A stretch of DNA of 64,000 nt from Variovorax sp. (GCA_025352265.1 JANXTS010000013.1:38576-102575), one strand, 5' to 3'. Positions 45,130 to 55,038 are shown, counted from the first letter of the stretch. Notes: generated from the sequence alone by a model not told the origin. Numbers and translations are program-made.

Positions 45130-47151
45130 ATGCAGTTTCGAAGCATTTTGGCATCCCTACGCTTGCGCCCGCGTTCTTCATTTTCCGTAGCCGGTTCGGC
45201 CGTGGTGCTCGCACTCGCCGCAGTGCTGCAGCCGGCTTGCGCCCAAACCGGCAACGACGACGTGATGCTGCAAATGAAGCAGGCGTTTCAGCGCGGCGAC
45301 AAGGGCCGCCTTGCCGCCTTGCTACCGCAGACCCGGGGCAGCATGCTCGAACCATGGGCTTCCTACTGGGAGCTGAAAGCGCGCCTGCAAGAGGCCAGCC
45401 CGCTCGAAGTGCAGGACTTTTTGACCCGCTACGCCGGCACTTATCAGGAAGACCGGCTGCGCAACGACTGGCTGCTGGTGCTCGGCCAGCGTCGCGACTG
45501 GGACGGAGTGGCCGCCATGCATCCCTCCTACCGCATGGGCGACGACGCGCAGGTGCGCTGCTACGCCATCTTGTCGAGCCTGGCACGCGCCGGTGCGCCA
45601 ACGCAAGAGCAGGCCGACGTCGTGCGCAAGAGCTGGCTGGCCCAGCGTGAGGCTGACGATGGTTGCCTTACTGCCGCCGACCGCATGATCTCAGCCCGCC
45701 TGATGTCGCCCAACGAAGCCTGGAAAAAGGCGCGGCTTTCCATCGAAGCCAATCGTCCACAGGCGGCGCGCAATGCCGTCAATCTGGTGGCGCCCGACGC
45801 GGTACCGCTGTTCGACGAGTTGAATGCAAGCGCTCCCAAGTTCCTCATCGGACGCGCCTTCGTCGCAGCCAAATCGCGCAAGGAACTCGTGGTCCTGGCG
45901 CTCATCAAAACTGCTATCGCCGATCCGGAAATGGCCGCTGCGCAACTCGACAGCAAGTGGGGGCCCATGCTGTCGCCCGAAGAGCGCAACTGGCTTTGGG
46001 GTGCCATCGGCAGGCAAGCTGCGACCAAGTTGTCGCCACAGGCGAACGGTTACTTTGCGAACGTGACGAAAAACAGCGACCTCTCCGACGACATGCTCGG
46101 CTGGAAGGTGCGCGCGGCCCTGCGAAACGCGCAATGGAAAGATGTGCAGGCCGCAGTCAACGCAATGAGTGAAGAAGCACAGCTCGATCCGACCTGGGTC
46201 TATTGGAAGGCCCGCGCACTCACCGCTTTGGGCGGCGAGGAGCGCAAGGCGCAAGCCAGCATGCTCTACAACACCATCGCAGGCACGCGTGGCTTTTACG
46301 AACTGCTGGCACTCGAAGAGCTCGGTCAACGCGCCGCAGTGCCGACCCGTCCGTCGCCGCTCACGCCCGAAGAAAAAGCCGCGGCCCGCGCCAACCCCGC
46401 GTTGAACCGCGCGCTCTATGCCATCGCAATGGGCCTTCGCCCCGAAGGCACCCGCGAGTGGAATTACGCGACCAACCTGCACGACAAGGGCGGCATGGAC
46501 GATCGCGCCCTGCTGGCAGCCGCAGACCTGGCCTGCCAACGCGAGGTGTGGGACCGCTGCATCAACACCAGCGAGCGCACCAAGGGCGTGATCGATGTGG
46601 ACCAACGTTTTCCGATGCCGTTTCATGACACCGTGATACGCAAGAGCCAGGAGATCGGCCTCGACCCGGCATACGTTTACGGTCTGATCCGGCAAGAGAG
46701 CCGCTTCATCATGGACGCACGATCAGGCGTCGGCGCCTCGGGCCTGATGCAGGTGATGCCGGCAACAGCCAAATGGACCGCCAACAAGATCGGACTGGCC
46801 GGCTTCACGCCCGGGCAACTTAACGACCGCGAAACCAACATCACCATCGGCACCAACTACCTGAAGCTGGCGCTCGACGACTTCAGCGGATCGATGGCGT
46901 TGGCCGCGGCGGCGTACAACGCCGGACCGGGCCGGCCGCGCAGCTGGCGTAACGGACCGACCATGGATGCGGCTATCTGGGCCGAAAACGTGCCTTTCAC
47001 CGAGACGCGCGACTACGTGAAAAAGGTGCTGGCCAACACCACGAACTACGCCGCGCTCTTGACCGGGCAGCCACAGTCGCTGAAGGCCCGCCTGGGCACC
47101 ATCGGCCCGCGCGACGAGCGCGTGCCCGAGCCCGTCAAGGACCTGCCCTGA
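45130..47151 (+). CDS. slt: Soluble lytic murein transglycosylase
   Basis: 673 aa from the ATG at 45130 (MQFRSILASLRLRPRSS), with a signal peptide ending near LQPACAQ. A long alpha-helical superhelix (about 35-480) precedes the C-terminal SLT domain, whose catalytic Glu is in GLIRQESRFIMDARSG, followed by GASGLMQVMPATAKWTA and AAAAYNAGPGRPRSW. Cleaves peptidoglycan in the periplasm to 1,6-anhydro products. Confidence 0.94.
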   Translation: MQFRSILASLRLRPRSSFSVAGSAVVLALAAVLQPACAQTGNDDVMLQMKQAFQRGDKGRLAALLPQTRGSMLEPWASYWELKARLQEASPLEVQDFLTRYAGTYQEDRLRNDWLLVLGQRRDWDGVAAMHPSYRMGDDAQVRCYAILSSLARAGAPTQEQADVVRKSWLAQREADDGCLTAADRMISARLMSPNEAWKKARLSIEANRPQAARNAVNLVAPDAVPLFDELNASAPKFLIGRAFVAAKSRKELVVLALIKTAIADPEMAAAQLDSKWGPMLSPEERNWLWGAIGRQAATKLSPQANGYFANVTKNSDLSDDMLGWKVRAALRNAQWKDVQAAVNAMSEEAQLDPTWVYWKARALTALGGEERKAQASMLYNTIAGTRGFYELLALEELGQRAAVPTRPSPLTPEEKAAARANPALNRALYAIAMGLRPEGTREWNYATNLHDKGGMDDRALLAAADLACQREVWDRCINTSERTKGVIDVDQRFPMPFHDTVIRKSQEIGLDPAYVYGLIRQESRFIMDARSGVGASGLMQVMPATAKWTANKIGLAGFTPGQLNDRETNITIGTNYLKLALDDFSGSMALAAAAYNAGPGRPRSWRNGPTMDAAIWAENVPFTETRDYVKKVLANTTNYAALLTGQPQSLKARLGTIGPRDERVPEPVKDLP

Positions 47152-47173
47152 ATCGATGACTACTGGAGAATTT

Positions 47174-47857
47174 ATGCGCAAGCTGTACGTGGGAAACAAG
47201 AACTACTCATCCTGGTCGATGCGGCCCTGGGTACTGATGAAGCAGGCCGGCATTCCATTCGACGAGGTCATGGTGCGCTTCGACTCGTTCGACCCCGGCT
47301 CGCATTTCAAGAACGCCATCGGCGCACTCAACCCGGCGGCGCGCGTGCCGGTGTTGGTCGACGGCGAACTCGTGGTGTGGGACACGCTGGCCATCGCCGA
47401 ATACCTGGCCGAGACCTTTCCTGAGAAGGCGCTGTGGCCACGGCTGGCCAACGACCGGGCCCGGGCCCGTAGCATCTGTGCCGAGATGCACTCGGGCTTC
47501 GGCGGACTGCGCGGCCATTGCGGTATGAATATCGAGGCTTCGCTGCCTGAAGTCGGCGCACGGCTCATGCGCGACGAGCCGACCGTCAAGAGCGACTTCG
47601 ACCGCATCGTGCAGATGTGGACCGGCCTGCTCGAACGCCACGGTGGCCCGATGCTCTTCGGCCACTTCACCATTGCCGACGCCTACTTCGCGCCGATCGG
47701 CACCCGCATCAAAACCTACGGTTTGCCCGTGCCGGAATCGGTAACAACGTATATCGAGCGCGTGCAGGCGCTGCCGGGCGTCAAAGCATGGATCGACGAC
47801 GCGCTGGTCGAGGAAGATTTCCGCGCATTCGACGAGCCTTACCGCACGGCGCGTTGA
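47174..47857 (+). CDS. Glutathione S-transferase family protein
   Basis: 227 aa from the ATG at 47174 (MRKLYVGNKNYSSWSMRPWV), which has CTGGAGAATTT in front; an ATG at 47156 gives six extra residues. Thioredoxin-like N-domain with the Ser in NYSSWSMRPW as likely glutathione-activating residue and VWDTLAIAEYLAETFP, then a helical C-domain. Resembles the YfcF-like class. 22 bp after slt. Confidence 0.88.
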   Translation: MRKLYVGNKNYSSWSMRPWVLMKQAGIPFDEVMVRFDSFDPGSHFKNAIGALNPAARVPVLVDGELVVWDTLAIAEYLAETFPEKALWPRLANDRARARSICAEMHSGFGGLRGHCGMNIEASLPEVGARLMRDEPTVKSDFDRIVQMWTGLLERHGGPMLFGHFTIADAYFAPIGTRIKTYGLPVPESVTTYIERVQALPGVKAWIDDALVEEDFRAFDEPYRTAR

Positions 47858-47918
47858 TGCTTTATTGACGGCAGCAGAAGCCGCGCGCACGGCGCTCGCG
47901 CCTGCCTAAACTCGCAGA

Positions 47919-49196
47919 ATGCAAACCTTTCTCGTCGGCGGTGCAATCCGCGATGCTTTGCTCGCTCGGCCCGGAGGCGACCGCGACTGGCTGGTGGTCG
48001 GCAGCACGCCGGAAGAAATGGTGGCGCTCCACTACATCCCGGTCGGCCGCGACTTCCCGGTGTTCCTGCACCCCGACACGCACGAGGAATACGCCTTGGC
48101 CCGCACCGAGCGCAAGAGCGCACCGGGCTATCGCGGCTTCGTCATTCACGCCTCGCCTGACGTCACGCTGGAACAGGATCTGGCGCGGCGCGACCTGACC
48201 ATCAACGCCATCGCGCTGGCAGCCGCGCAAGCTGATGCCGCATCGCTCGCCACCTTTGCCGCCCTTCGCCCTGAGACGCTCGTCGACCCGTTTCACGGCC
48301 AGCGCGATCTGCAAGACAAAGTGCTGCGGCACGTCACAGATGCTTTCCGCGAAGACCCGGTGCGCATCCTCCGCGTCGCGCGCTTCGCAGCCCGCTTCTC
48401 CGACTTCACGATCGCACCCGAGACGATGGCGTTGATGCGTGAAATGGTATCCGCCGGTGAAGTCGACGCGCTGGTGCCCGAACGCGTCTGGCAGGAGCTG
48501 GCGCGCGGACTGATGGAGCGCATGCCCTCGCGCATGTTCACGGTACTGCGCGAGTGCGGCGCGCTCGCCGTCCTGCTGCCCGAGGTCGAGCGTCTCTGGG
48601 GCATACCGCAACCTGCCGCGCATCACCCTGAGATCGACACCGGCGTGCACCTGATGATGGTGCTCGACATGAGCGCGCAGCTCGGCGCACCGCTGCCCGT
48701 GCGCTTCGCCTGCCTGGCCCACGACTTGGGCAAGGGCACGACGGCGATCGACGTGCTGCCGCGCCACATCGGCCACGAACAGCGCAGCGCCAAACTTTTG
48801 CGCGCCGTGTGTGACCGCTGGCGCGTGCCGGTCGAGCTGCGCGAGTTGGCCGATGTGGTGGCACGCGAGCACGGCAACATCCACCGAAGCGGTGAGCTGA
48901 ACGAGGCGGCGGTGGTGCGGTTGTTGGAGCGTTGCGATGCCTTTCGCAAACCAGGCCGCTTCGATCAGGTGTTGCTGGCGTGCGAGTGCGACGCACGCGG
49001 CCGATCGGGACTGGAGCAACAACCTTATCCCCAACGCAACCGGTTGAACCATGCGCTCGCCGCGGCGCTCGGCGTACCCACCGATGTCTTCGCCCGAGAA
49101 GCGCAGGCGGCCGGCGCCACCGGCCCGAAGATCGGCGAGGCGATCGCCAGGGCGCGAATCGCAGCTGTCGGCAAAGCGCTCGCAGCGGCCGACTGA
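47919..49196 (+). CDS. cca: CCA-adding tRNA nucleotidyltransferase with HD domain
   Basis: 425 aa. Nucleotidyltransferase head with FLVGGAIRDALLARPGGDRD, then RRDLTINAIAL and EDPVRILRVARFAARF; a C-terminal HD hydrolase domain with HPEIDTGVHLMMVLDMS and CLAHDLGKGT. This is the multifunctional E. coli type enzyme (CCA addition with phosphohydrolase activity). Starts at the ATG at 47919, 61 bp after the GST gene. Confidence 0.95.
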   Translation: MQTFLVGGAIRDALLARPGGDRDWLVVGSTPEEMVALHYIPVGRDFPVFLHPDTHEEYALARTERKSAPGYRGFVIHASPDVTLEQDLARRDLTINAIALAAAQADAASLATFAALRPETLVDPFHGQRDLQDKVLRHVTDAFREDPVRILRVARFAARFSDFTIAPETMALMREMVSAGEVDALVPERVWQELARGLMERMPSRMFTVLRECGALAVLLPEVERLWGIPQPAAHHPEIDTGVHLMMVLDMSAQLGAPLPVRFACLAHDLGKGTTAIDVLPRHIGHEQRSAKLLRAVCDRWRVPVELRELADVVAREHGNIHRSGELNEAAVVRLLERCDAFRKPGRFDQVLLACECDARGRSGLEQQPYPQRNRLNHALAAALGVPTDVFAREAQAAGATGPKIGEAIARARIAAVGKALAAAD

Positions 49197-49288
49197 GCCC
49201 GGTCGCGGTTTGTCGTGGTGTTTCTGCGGCGGTATTTGCGGCATTGACCGACGCGCCCGCCGCTTGGCTACTGCTAAGGTAAAAGATC

Positions 49289-50038
49289 ATGCAGTTACCT
49301 CCCCGCCTTACCCCAGACGACGCCCTTTTTCTCGATTTTGACGGCACGCTCGTGGCCATTGCCGAAACGCCTGAAGCTGTCGAAGTGCCGCCTGCGCTAG
49401 TGCCGTTGTTGCACGACCTGCACGGCTTGCTCGGCGGCGCGCTGGCGGTGGTGTCGGGTCGGCAGATCGATGCGCTCGACCGCTTCCTGGCGCCATTGCG
49501 ATTGCCAGCGGCCGGCGAGCATGGCGTGCAGCGCCGCAGCGCCGAAGGCCACATCGACGAGCAGCGCGCACCGGATCACACGCTGATCCTCGAAATCGCG
49601 AACGAACTGGCGCGGGTGCACGAGGGCCTGCTGGTCGAACGCAAGCATGCGGCGGTCGCCTTGCACTACCGCATGGCACCGCAACTCGAAGCCGTGTGTC
49701 GCGATGCGATGGCGCGCGCTATCGACGGGCAGCCGCAGTTCGAGTTGCTGCATGGCAAGTTCGTTTTCGAGGTCAAGCCGGCGGGCGTCAACAAAGGCAC
49801 CGCCATCGACGCCTTCATGCGCGAGGCGCCCTTCGCGGGTCGGGTTCCGGTCTTTGCCGGCGACGACACGACGGACGAAAGCGGGTTTGCCATCGTGCAG
49901 CCGCTCGGCGGCGTCGCAATCAAGGTGGGCTCGGGGCCGAGCCAGGCGCTGCATAGGCTGGACTCTCCGCGCGCCGTGTACGAATGGCTGCTGCAGGCGC
50001 GCGATTTGCTGGCCGAGCCCCAAAAGAGCGCCAGCTGA
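49289..50038 (+). CDS. otsB: Trehalose-6-phosphate phosphatase
   Basis: 249 aa, HAD superfamily. Motif I is LFLDFDGTLVAIAETPEAV; later VFAGDDTTDESGFAIVQPLG. Dephosphorylates trehalose-6-phosphate made by the next gene, an osmoprotectant pathway. The stop codon shares one base with the otsA start (TGATG). A possible promoter element TTGACC lies at 49244, with no convincing -10 partner. Confidence 0.95.
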   Translation: MQLPPRLTPDDALFLDFDGTLVAIAETPEAVEVPPALVPLLHDLHGLLGGALAVVSGRQIDALDRFLAPLRLPAAGEHGVQRRSAEGHIDEQRAPDHTLILEIANELARVHEGLLVERKHAAVALHYRMAPQLEAVCRDAMARAIDGQPQFELLHGKFVFEVKPAGVNKGTAIDAFMREAPFAGRVPVFAGDDTTDESGFAIVQPLGGVAIKVGSGPSQALHRLDSPRAVYEWLLQARDLLAEPQKSAS

Positions 50039-51423
50039 TGGGTCGCCTCGTCGTCATTTCCAACCGTGTGGCCGACCCGCGCAAACCCGCTGCAGGCGGG
50101 CTCGCGGTAGCACTCGGCGAATCGTTGCAACAAACCGGCGGCCTCTGGTTCGGTTGGAGCGGACACATCGTCGAAGGCGGTACGGCCGGCGAAGGAGAAC
50201 TCCACAAGCAGCAGGCCGGCCCGGTCACGCTCGCGATGATCGACCTCAGCCGCGAAGACCACGACAGTTACTACCTTGGTTACAGCAACGATGTGCTGTG
50301 GCCGGTGTTCCATTACCGGCTCGATCTGGCGCACTTCGATGCCGGCTTCATCGGCGGATACCGGCGCGTCAACCAGCTGTTCGCGCGCAAGTTGATGCCG
50401 ATGCTTAAGCCGGACGACATCATCTGGATTCACGACTACCACCTGATTCCGCTGGCGGCTGAACTGCGCGCCATGGGCTGCAAGCAGCGCATGGGTTTCT
50501 TCCTGCACATTCCGTTGCCGCCGCAAGAAATCATGGCGGCCATTCCGCAACACGAGTGGCTTATGCGGTCGCTCTTCGCCTTTGATCTGATCGGGCTGCA
50601 AACCAATCAGGATGTTCAGCATTTCGAGCGCTACGTCATCGGCGAGGCGCATGGCGAGGCATTGGGCGACGACATGTTCCGCGCGTTCGGGCAGACGGTG
50701 CGCTGCAGCGCCTTCCCCATAGGAATCGACGTGGACGAGTTCGCGGCCCTGACGCATGCGAAGGAAGGCCGCGAGATGTACGAGACGATGAAGCGCGAGT
50801 ACTCGAGCCGTCGCTTGCTGCTCGGCATCGACCGGCTCGATTATTCGAAGGGCATTCCGCAGCGAGTGCGAAGCTTTCGGGAGTTGCTCGCCAACTATCC
50901 GGAGAACCGTCGCAGCGCGACGCTGATCCAGATCGCCTCGCCCACGCGCGAGAGCGTCGATGCCTATGCCGATATCCGGCGCGAGCTCGAGTCACTGTGC
51001 GGCGCCATCAATGGCGACTATGGCGAGCTCGACTGGATGCCGGTGCGGTATATCCATCGCATGGTCGCGCGCAAACGCGTACCGGGCCTTTGCCGCGCTG
51101 CCGCAGTCGGGCTCGTGACGCCGCTGCGCGACGGCATGAACCTGGTCGCCAAGGAGTACGTTGCGGCGCAAGACCCGGCGGATCCGGGCGTGCTGGTGCT
51201 GTCACGTTTTGCGGGGGCGGCAGAGCAGCTGAAGGAAGCGCTGCTGGTCAACCCGTACGACACGCACGGCACCGCGGAGACGGTGCAGCAGGCGCTGCAC
51301 ATGCCGCTGGACGAGCGTCGGCAACGCCATCAGAAATTGCTCGCACGCGTGCGAGAGCAGGACATCCATTGGTGGCGCCGCAGCTTTCTGGCGGCACTTA
51401 ACGAAGCGACCGGCAAGGGCTGA
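50038..51423 (+). CDS. otsA: Trehalose-6-phosphate synthase
   Basis: 461-aa GT20 glycosyltransferase from the ATG at 50038 (MGRLVVISNRVADPRKPAAG), which joins UDP-glucose and glucose-6-phosphate. Family motifs: GLWFGWSGH, DDIIWIHDYHLIPLA, GIDRLDYSKGIPQRV and DGMNLVAKEYVAAQ. The C-terminus overlaps the convergent ROK kinase gene by 26 bp. Confidence 0.96.
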   Translation: MGRLVVISNRVADPRKPAAGGLAVALGESLQQTGGLWFGWSGHIVEGGTAGEGELHKQQAGPVTLAMIDLSREDHDSYYLGYSNDVLWPVFHYRLDLAHFDAGFIGGYRRVNQLFARKLMPMLKPDDIIWIHDYHLIPLAAELRAMGCKQRMGFFLHIPLPPQEIMAAIPQHEWLMRSLFAFDLIGLQTNQDVQHFERYVIGEAHGEALGDDMFRAFGQTVRCSAFPIGIDVDEFAALTHAKEGREMYETMKREYSSRRLLLGIDRLDYSKGIPQRVRSFRELLANYPENRRSATLIQIASPTRESVDAYADIRRELESLCGAINGDYGELDWMPVRYIHRMVARKRVPGLCRAAAVGLVTPLRDGMNLVAKEYVAAQDPADPGVLVLSRFAGAAEQLKEALLVNPYDTHGTAETVQQALHMPLDERRQRHQKLLARVREQDIHWWRRSFLAALNEATGKG

Positions 51424-52348
51424 AGTCAAGCAGCGCAAGTGCAGCGTAATCACCGACCTTGTCGCCCAGCCCTGCCGCCACGAGTTCGACCCCGCGCGTC
51501 AGCGGCACCAGCTTGCCTGCGATCTCCGCCTGTAGCCGCGGCAGCAGGAAGTCGCGGTGGTTCCAGAACACGCTGCCGCCCAAGCTGATGCGTTGCAGAT
51601 CGAGCGTCGCGACCAGGTTGTAGAGCATGCGGCCCATCACACGGCACTGCGCGTCGACGATGTGTAGCGCATGCGATTCGCCTGCGGCGGCAGCGGCGAA
51701 CAGGTCGGCCGGCGATTGCTGGAAGCGCCGAACCATCGAGTTACCGCCGATCAACGCCTCGACGTCGCCGACATTGCCGCAGCCGCAGAGCGCACCGCTG
51801 GTGTCGTCGACCACGAAGCTGTGGCCGGCGTGCCCGGCATTGCCGTTTTTGCCCCGCAGTGCCCGCCCACCAACGCACAGGCCGACGCCGATGCCGGTAC
51901 TCCACGTGACGTAGGCGCAATCGTCGATGCCCTTGAGCGCGCCCCACTGGCGCTCGGCCTCAAGAGCAGACACCGCATCGTTCTCGACGCGAACATGAAC
52001 GAAGCGCTTGGCCAAAGGCGCTTCGAGCAATGCCGTCATCCAATGGTTAGGCAGACCGCCCGACGGCCCGGCGATACCACCGCAAATGTTGGGCGAGGCG
52101 ACTTCGACCTTGCCGTCGCGCAGTTCGAAAGGGCCTGTCGTCGACACGCCGACGCGGTCGACCGAAGCCGGGTCGACACCTTGCTCGGCGCAAATTGAAT
52201 CGATGAGACTCATCACCTGCAGCGCGAGTGCGTCGTTGTTGCCGGTACGGGCAGTGGGCTCGCTGCGTCGGCCGAGCAGCGGCACATCGGCGGAAGGGGA
52301 AAGACTGACGGCCACCTTGGTGCCGCCGATGTCGACGCAGGCTCTCAT
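51398..52348 (-). CDS. ROK-family sugar kinase, probable glucokinase
   Basis: 316 aa from the ATG at 52348 (MRACVDIGGTKVAVSLS) with AAGGA upstream; the frame opens at a TTG at 52399. ATP site DIGGTK and the sugar-contact segment VENDAVSALEAERQWG are present, as is GNAGHAGHSF. The zinc motif, usually CxCGxxGCxE, reads CGCGNVGDVEAL, so the last Cys is Asp. Next to otsBA it could supply glucose-6-phosphate for trehalose synthesis. Substrate uncertain. Confidence 0.85.
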   Translation of the reverse strand: MRACVDIGGTKVAVSLSPSADVPLLGRRSEPTARTGNNDALALQVMSLIDSICAEQGVDPASVDRVGVSTTGPFELRDGKVEVASPNICGGIAGPSGGLPNHWMTALLEAPLAKRFVHVRVENDAVSALEAERQWGALKGIDDCAYVTWSTGIGVGLCVGGRALRGKNGNAGHAGHSFVVDDTSGALCGCGNVGDVEALIGGNSMVRRFQQSPADLFAAAAAGESHALHIVDAQCRVMGRMLYNLVATLDLQRISLGGSVFWNHRDFLLPRLQAEIAGKLVPLTRGVELVAAGLGDKVGDYAALALLDFSPCRSLR

Positions 52349-52395
52349 CGGGTTTTGATCCTTGCTTGTCTTTTGAGTATGTTTAACGGCCGAGT

Positions 52396-52590
52396 TCAAA
52401 CCCAGCGTGCGACGAGCGCCGCGATCATGCTGAGCAGCACAGTGCTGGCGATCGGCAATTGCCAGTCACGGCCGAGCGCACGAAATTCAAAGTCACCGGG
52501 CAAACGCCCAAAGCCGAACTTACGCAGCCACTGCGTGAGCCCGCTCATCAGTATCAGCGCCAGCAAAACGACGATCAGCCAGCGGATCAT
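52396..52590 (-). CDS. DUF2905 small membrane protein
   Basis: 64 aa from the ATG at 52590 (MIRWLIVVLLALILMSGLTQ), two membrane helices separated by LRKFGFGRLPGDFEFRALGR, the pattern of DUF2905. Its ATG overlaps the stop of the inositol-phosphatase-family gene by 4 bp. A longer frame upstream runs antisense to nothing recognisable and is a shadow of that gene. Function unknown. Confidence 0.88.
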   Translation of the reverse strand: MIRWLIVVLLALILMSGLTQWLRKFGFGRLPGDFEFRALGRDWQLPIASTVLLSMIAALVARWV

Positions 52591-53468
52591 GGCGCACCCC
52601 GTGCGTGCAACATGCCGAGCGCGGCGCGATGCAGTTCGGGCGTGGCGGCGGCGATCACGCGGCCATCGGACTCCAGTCCAAGCGGTTGGCCGAGCCAGTC
52701 GGTAATAACGCCGCCAGCCGCTTCGATCAAGCCCGCCGGGCCGAGATAGTCGTATGGCTGCAAGCCGGTTTCCACCACGAGATCGATGGTGCCACCAGCC
52801 AACTGCGCATAGCCGTAGCAATCGCCGCCGAAACGGCGCATGGCGCATTGCCGGCTGAGTCGATCGAACGCCTGCCAGTCGGCGGGGCTGAAGATGTCGG
52901 GCGACGTCGTCACGATGCGTGCTCTGTCGATCATGGTGCAAGCACTGACATGGACGGCTTCGCCATTGCGCTGTGCGCCCTTTCCGACCTGGCCTGTCCA
53001 GCGCTCACCGAGCACCGGCATGTCGACCATTCCAAAAACGACGCGGCCGCCTTGCAGCACTCCGACGAGCGTGCCCCAGAGCGGTGAGCCGGTGATGAAG
53101 CTGCGCGTGCCGTCGATCGGGTCGAGCACCCAGATGCGGTCGGCTTCCAATCGATCGCCACCATGCTCCTCGCCGTAGATACCGTCGGCAGGACATCGCA
53201 CTTCAAGGATCTCGCGCATGGCGGTTTCGGCAGCGCGGTCAGCGAGCGTCACCGGGCTGTCGTCGGCCTTGGTGATGATGTCGAGCGAGGTGCGGAACCA
53301 GCGCATCGAGTGCGAGGCGGCCGCATCGGCCAGCGCGTTGGCGATGTCGAGCGGGTCGTGAGAATCGCGGGGATCGTTAGGGGCAAGGCTCAATTCGGAA
53401 GTCCGTAGGTGGTCTGAAAAGTGCTTGGTCGAAAGCTGTTGCCAGATTAAACCCGACCGGCCGCCCAT
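52587..53468 (-). CDS. hisN: Inositol-monophosphatase family, probable histidinol-phosphatase
   Basis: Mg-dependent phosphatase fold with GIYGEEHGGD, WVLDPIDGTRSFITGSPLWG and a C-terminal YDYLGPAGLIEAAGG. The WVLDPIDGTRSF with SPLWGTLV form is that of HisN-type histidinol-phosphatases rather than SuhB. The start is uncertain: ATG at 53468 is used, but the conserved part begins near a TTG at 53393 (SLAPNDPRDSHDPL), which would leave a better spacer for the divergent DUF5329 gene. Coupled to DUF2905 by a 4-bp overlap. Confidence 0.82.
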   Translation of the reverse strand: MGGRSGLIWQQLSTKHFSDHLRTSELSLAPNDPRDSHDPLDIANALADAAASHSMRWFRTSLDIITKADDSPVTLADRAAETAMREILEVRCPADGIYGEEHGGDRLEADRIWVLDPIDGTRSFITGSPLWGTLVGVLQGGRVVFGMVDMPVLGERWTGQVGKGAQRNGEAVHVSACTMIDRARIVTTSPDIFSPADWQAFDRLSRQCAMRRFGGDCYGYAQLAGGTIDLVVETGLQPYDYLGPAGLIEAAGGVITDWLGQPLGLESDGRVIAAATPELHRAALGMLHARGAP

Positions 53469-53542
53469 TGACTGTTGCAACGAGCGACGCCTACGATTCG
53501 GTCATCAACCAAGAGCCGCATCGGCTCGCGAAAGAAAAGCTG

Positions 53543-53920
53543 ATGTTGAGAATCTTTGTTCGAAGCGTCTGTTGTGCGTTGGCGTTATGGATGTGCCTGG
53601 TTGGCCTGGCGGCCGCTACGCCGTCGCCGAGCGAAGACAAGGTCATCCAGACCCTCATCCAGCGCGTCGAAAATAAAAACGACATGGTTTTCGTGCGCAA
53701 CGGCAACGAGTACAACGCGACCGACGCTGCCTCGCACATGCGCAGCAAATACGACCACTTCAAAGCAGAAATCGTGACGGCCGAAGACTTCATCGAGCGC
53801 TGCGCGACCCGTTCTGAAATGACCAAGGTCGCCTACAAGGTGAAGCTGGCCGGCACCACCGCGTTGCGCGAGTCGGGCGACTTCTTGCGGGACGAACTGC
53901 GCAAGCTGCGGCAGCACTGA
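53543..53920 (+). CDS. DUF5329-family secreted protein
   Basis: 125 aa from the ATG at 53543 (MLRIFVRSVCCALALWMCLV), a clean signal peptide ending near LAAATP; the frame opens upstream at 53468 without a signal. The mature part reads VIQTLIQRVENKNDMVFVRN, GNEYNATDAASHMRSKYDHF, typical of DUF5329. Probably periplasmic, role unknown. Converges with the methyltransferase gene, 5 bp between stops. Confidence 0.85.
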   Translation: MLRIFVRSVCCALALWMCLVGLAAATPSPSEDKVIQTLIQRVENKNDMVFVRNGNEYNATDAASHMRSKYDHFKAEIVTAEDFIERCATRSEMTKVAYKVKLAGTTALRESGDFLRDELRKLRQH

Positions 53921-53925
53921 CCCGG

Positions 53926-55038
53926 CTAAAGAGTGTGGGTGCGGTCGCCCTCTGCGAAACCCATGGCATCCCATGGTGCACCCACCGCGAAGCCGATGAC
54001 CTTGAAGAGCTCACCCATTTCATGCTCGTGGACCAGGTGCGCAGCCATGGCACGTTGTGCCGCAGTGCCCTGCTCCATGTGCGCTACCAGCCCGCAATTC
54101 AGAAGAAACCTCGCCTGGCTGCAATAGCCCAGCACCTCGAGCCCAGCGTCCTGTCCAGCGAGTGCGACCCCGGTGAAGTTGACGTGGGCCGTGATGTCCT
54201 TGAGGCCCACGTCCGACAACGGATCGCCATCGGCCATGTGCGCGCGGTGGCACATCACGGTGCCCATGTGGCGTTGCGGATGGTAGTACTCGGCCTCGGG
54301 GAAACCGTAGTCGATGAAGAACGCCGCGCCCTGCGTCAGCCGATCCGCCAGCGTGGCCATGAAGGCCTCGGCCTGAGGGTGAACCTCGGTGAGGTAGTGG
54401 TGCTCCCCCGGCACCTCGACCGGCGGGCGCAGATCTGTCGGGCGGTCTTGCCATGACCATCCGTCGCCGTCAGCTGCTTTGACGACACCGCGCTCGCGCC
54501 AGGCGCCGTCAACGCGCGCCAGCAACTGCACCGGCATCGCGTCGAGCACCTCGTTTCCGACGACGACGCCCTGCATCGTGTCGGGGAGCTCGGAAAGCCA
54601 TTCAACCTGATCGCCGTACGCCGCCAGTGCCAGTTGCTGCCGCGCCCGTAACGTGCCCGACAGGTCGACGATGCGGTAGCGCGCGACCTTGGTGCCAAGC
54701 GCCGCGAGCGCCTTCAGCAATTGTCCCGCCAGCGCGCCGGAGCCAGCGCCGAACTCCCAGACAGTGTCGGTGCCCGTCTTGTCTAGGGCTTCGGCCACCT
54801 GTGCGGCCAAGGTACAGCCAAACATCGGCGTCAGTTCGGGTGCAGTGACGAAATCGCTGCCCGAGGAAGGCATCTGTCCGAACTTGGCGGAGCTGTTCGC
54901 GTAATAGCCCAGACGCGGCGCGTACAAGGCCATGGCCATGAAGCGGTCGAAGGGCAGCCAGCCGCCGCCGCGCACCAGCGCGGCATCGATAATCCGGGTC
55001 AGCGGGTCGGCGCGCATGGCGCCAGGCTCAAAATTCAT
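53926..55038 (-). CDS. MidA/NDUFAF7-like SAM-dependent methyltransferase
   Basis: 370 aa. SAM site WEFGAGSGALAGQLLKALAA; family landmarks are YAPRLGYYANSSAKFGQM, SDFVTAPELTPMFG and VVGNEVLDAMPVQLL. The mitochondrial relative methylates an Arg of complex I subunit NDUFS2; bacterial roles are less clear. Divergent from folM with a 17-bp gap. Confidence 0.88.
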   Translation of the reverse strand: MNFEPGAMRADPLTRIIDAALVRGGGWLPFDRFMAMALYAPRLGYYANSSAKFGQMPSSGSDFVTAPELTPMFGCTLAAQVAEALDKTGTDTVWEFGAGSGALAGQLLKALAALGTKVARYRIVDLSGTLRARQQLALAAYGDQVEWLSELPDTMQGVVVGNEVLDAMPVQLLARVDGAWRERGVVKAADGDGWSWQDRPTDLRPPVEVPGEHHYLTEVHPQAEAFMATLADRLTQGAAFFIDYGFPEAEYYHPQRHMGTVMCHRAHMADGDPLSDVGLKDITAHVNFTGVALAGQDAGLEVLGYCSQARFLLNCGLVAHMEQGTAAQRAMAAHLVHEHEMGELFKVIGFAVGAPWDAMGFAEGDRTHTL

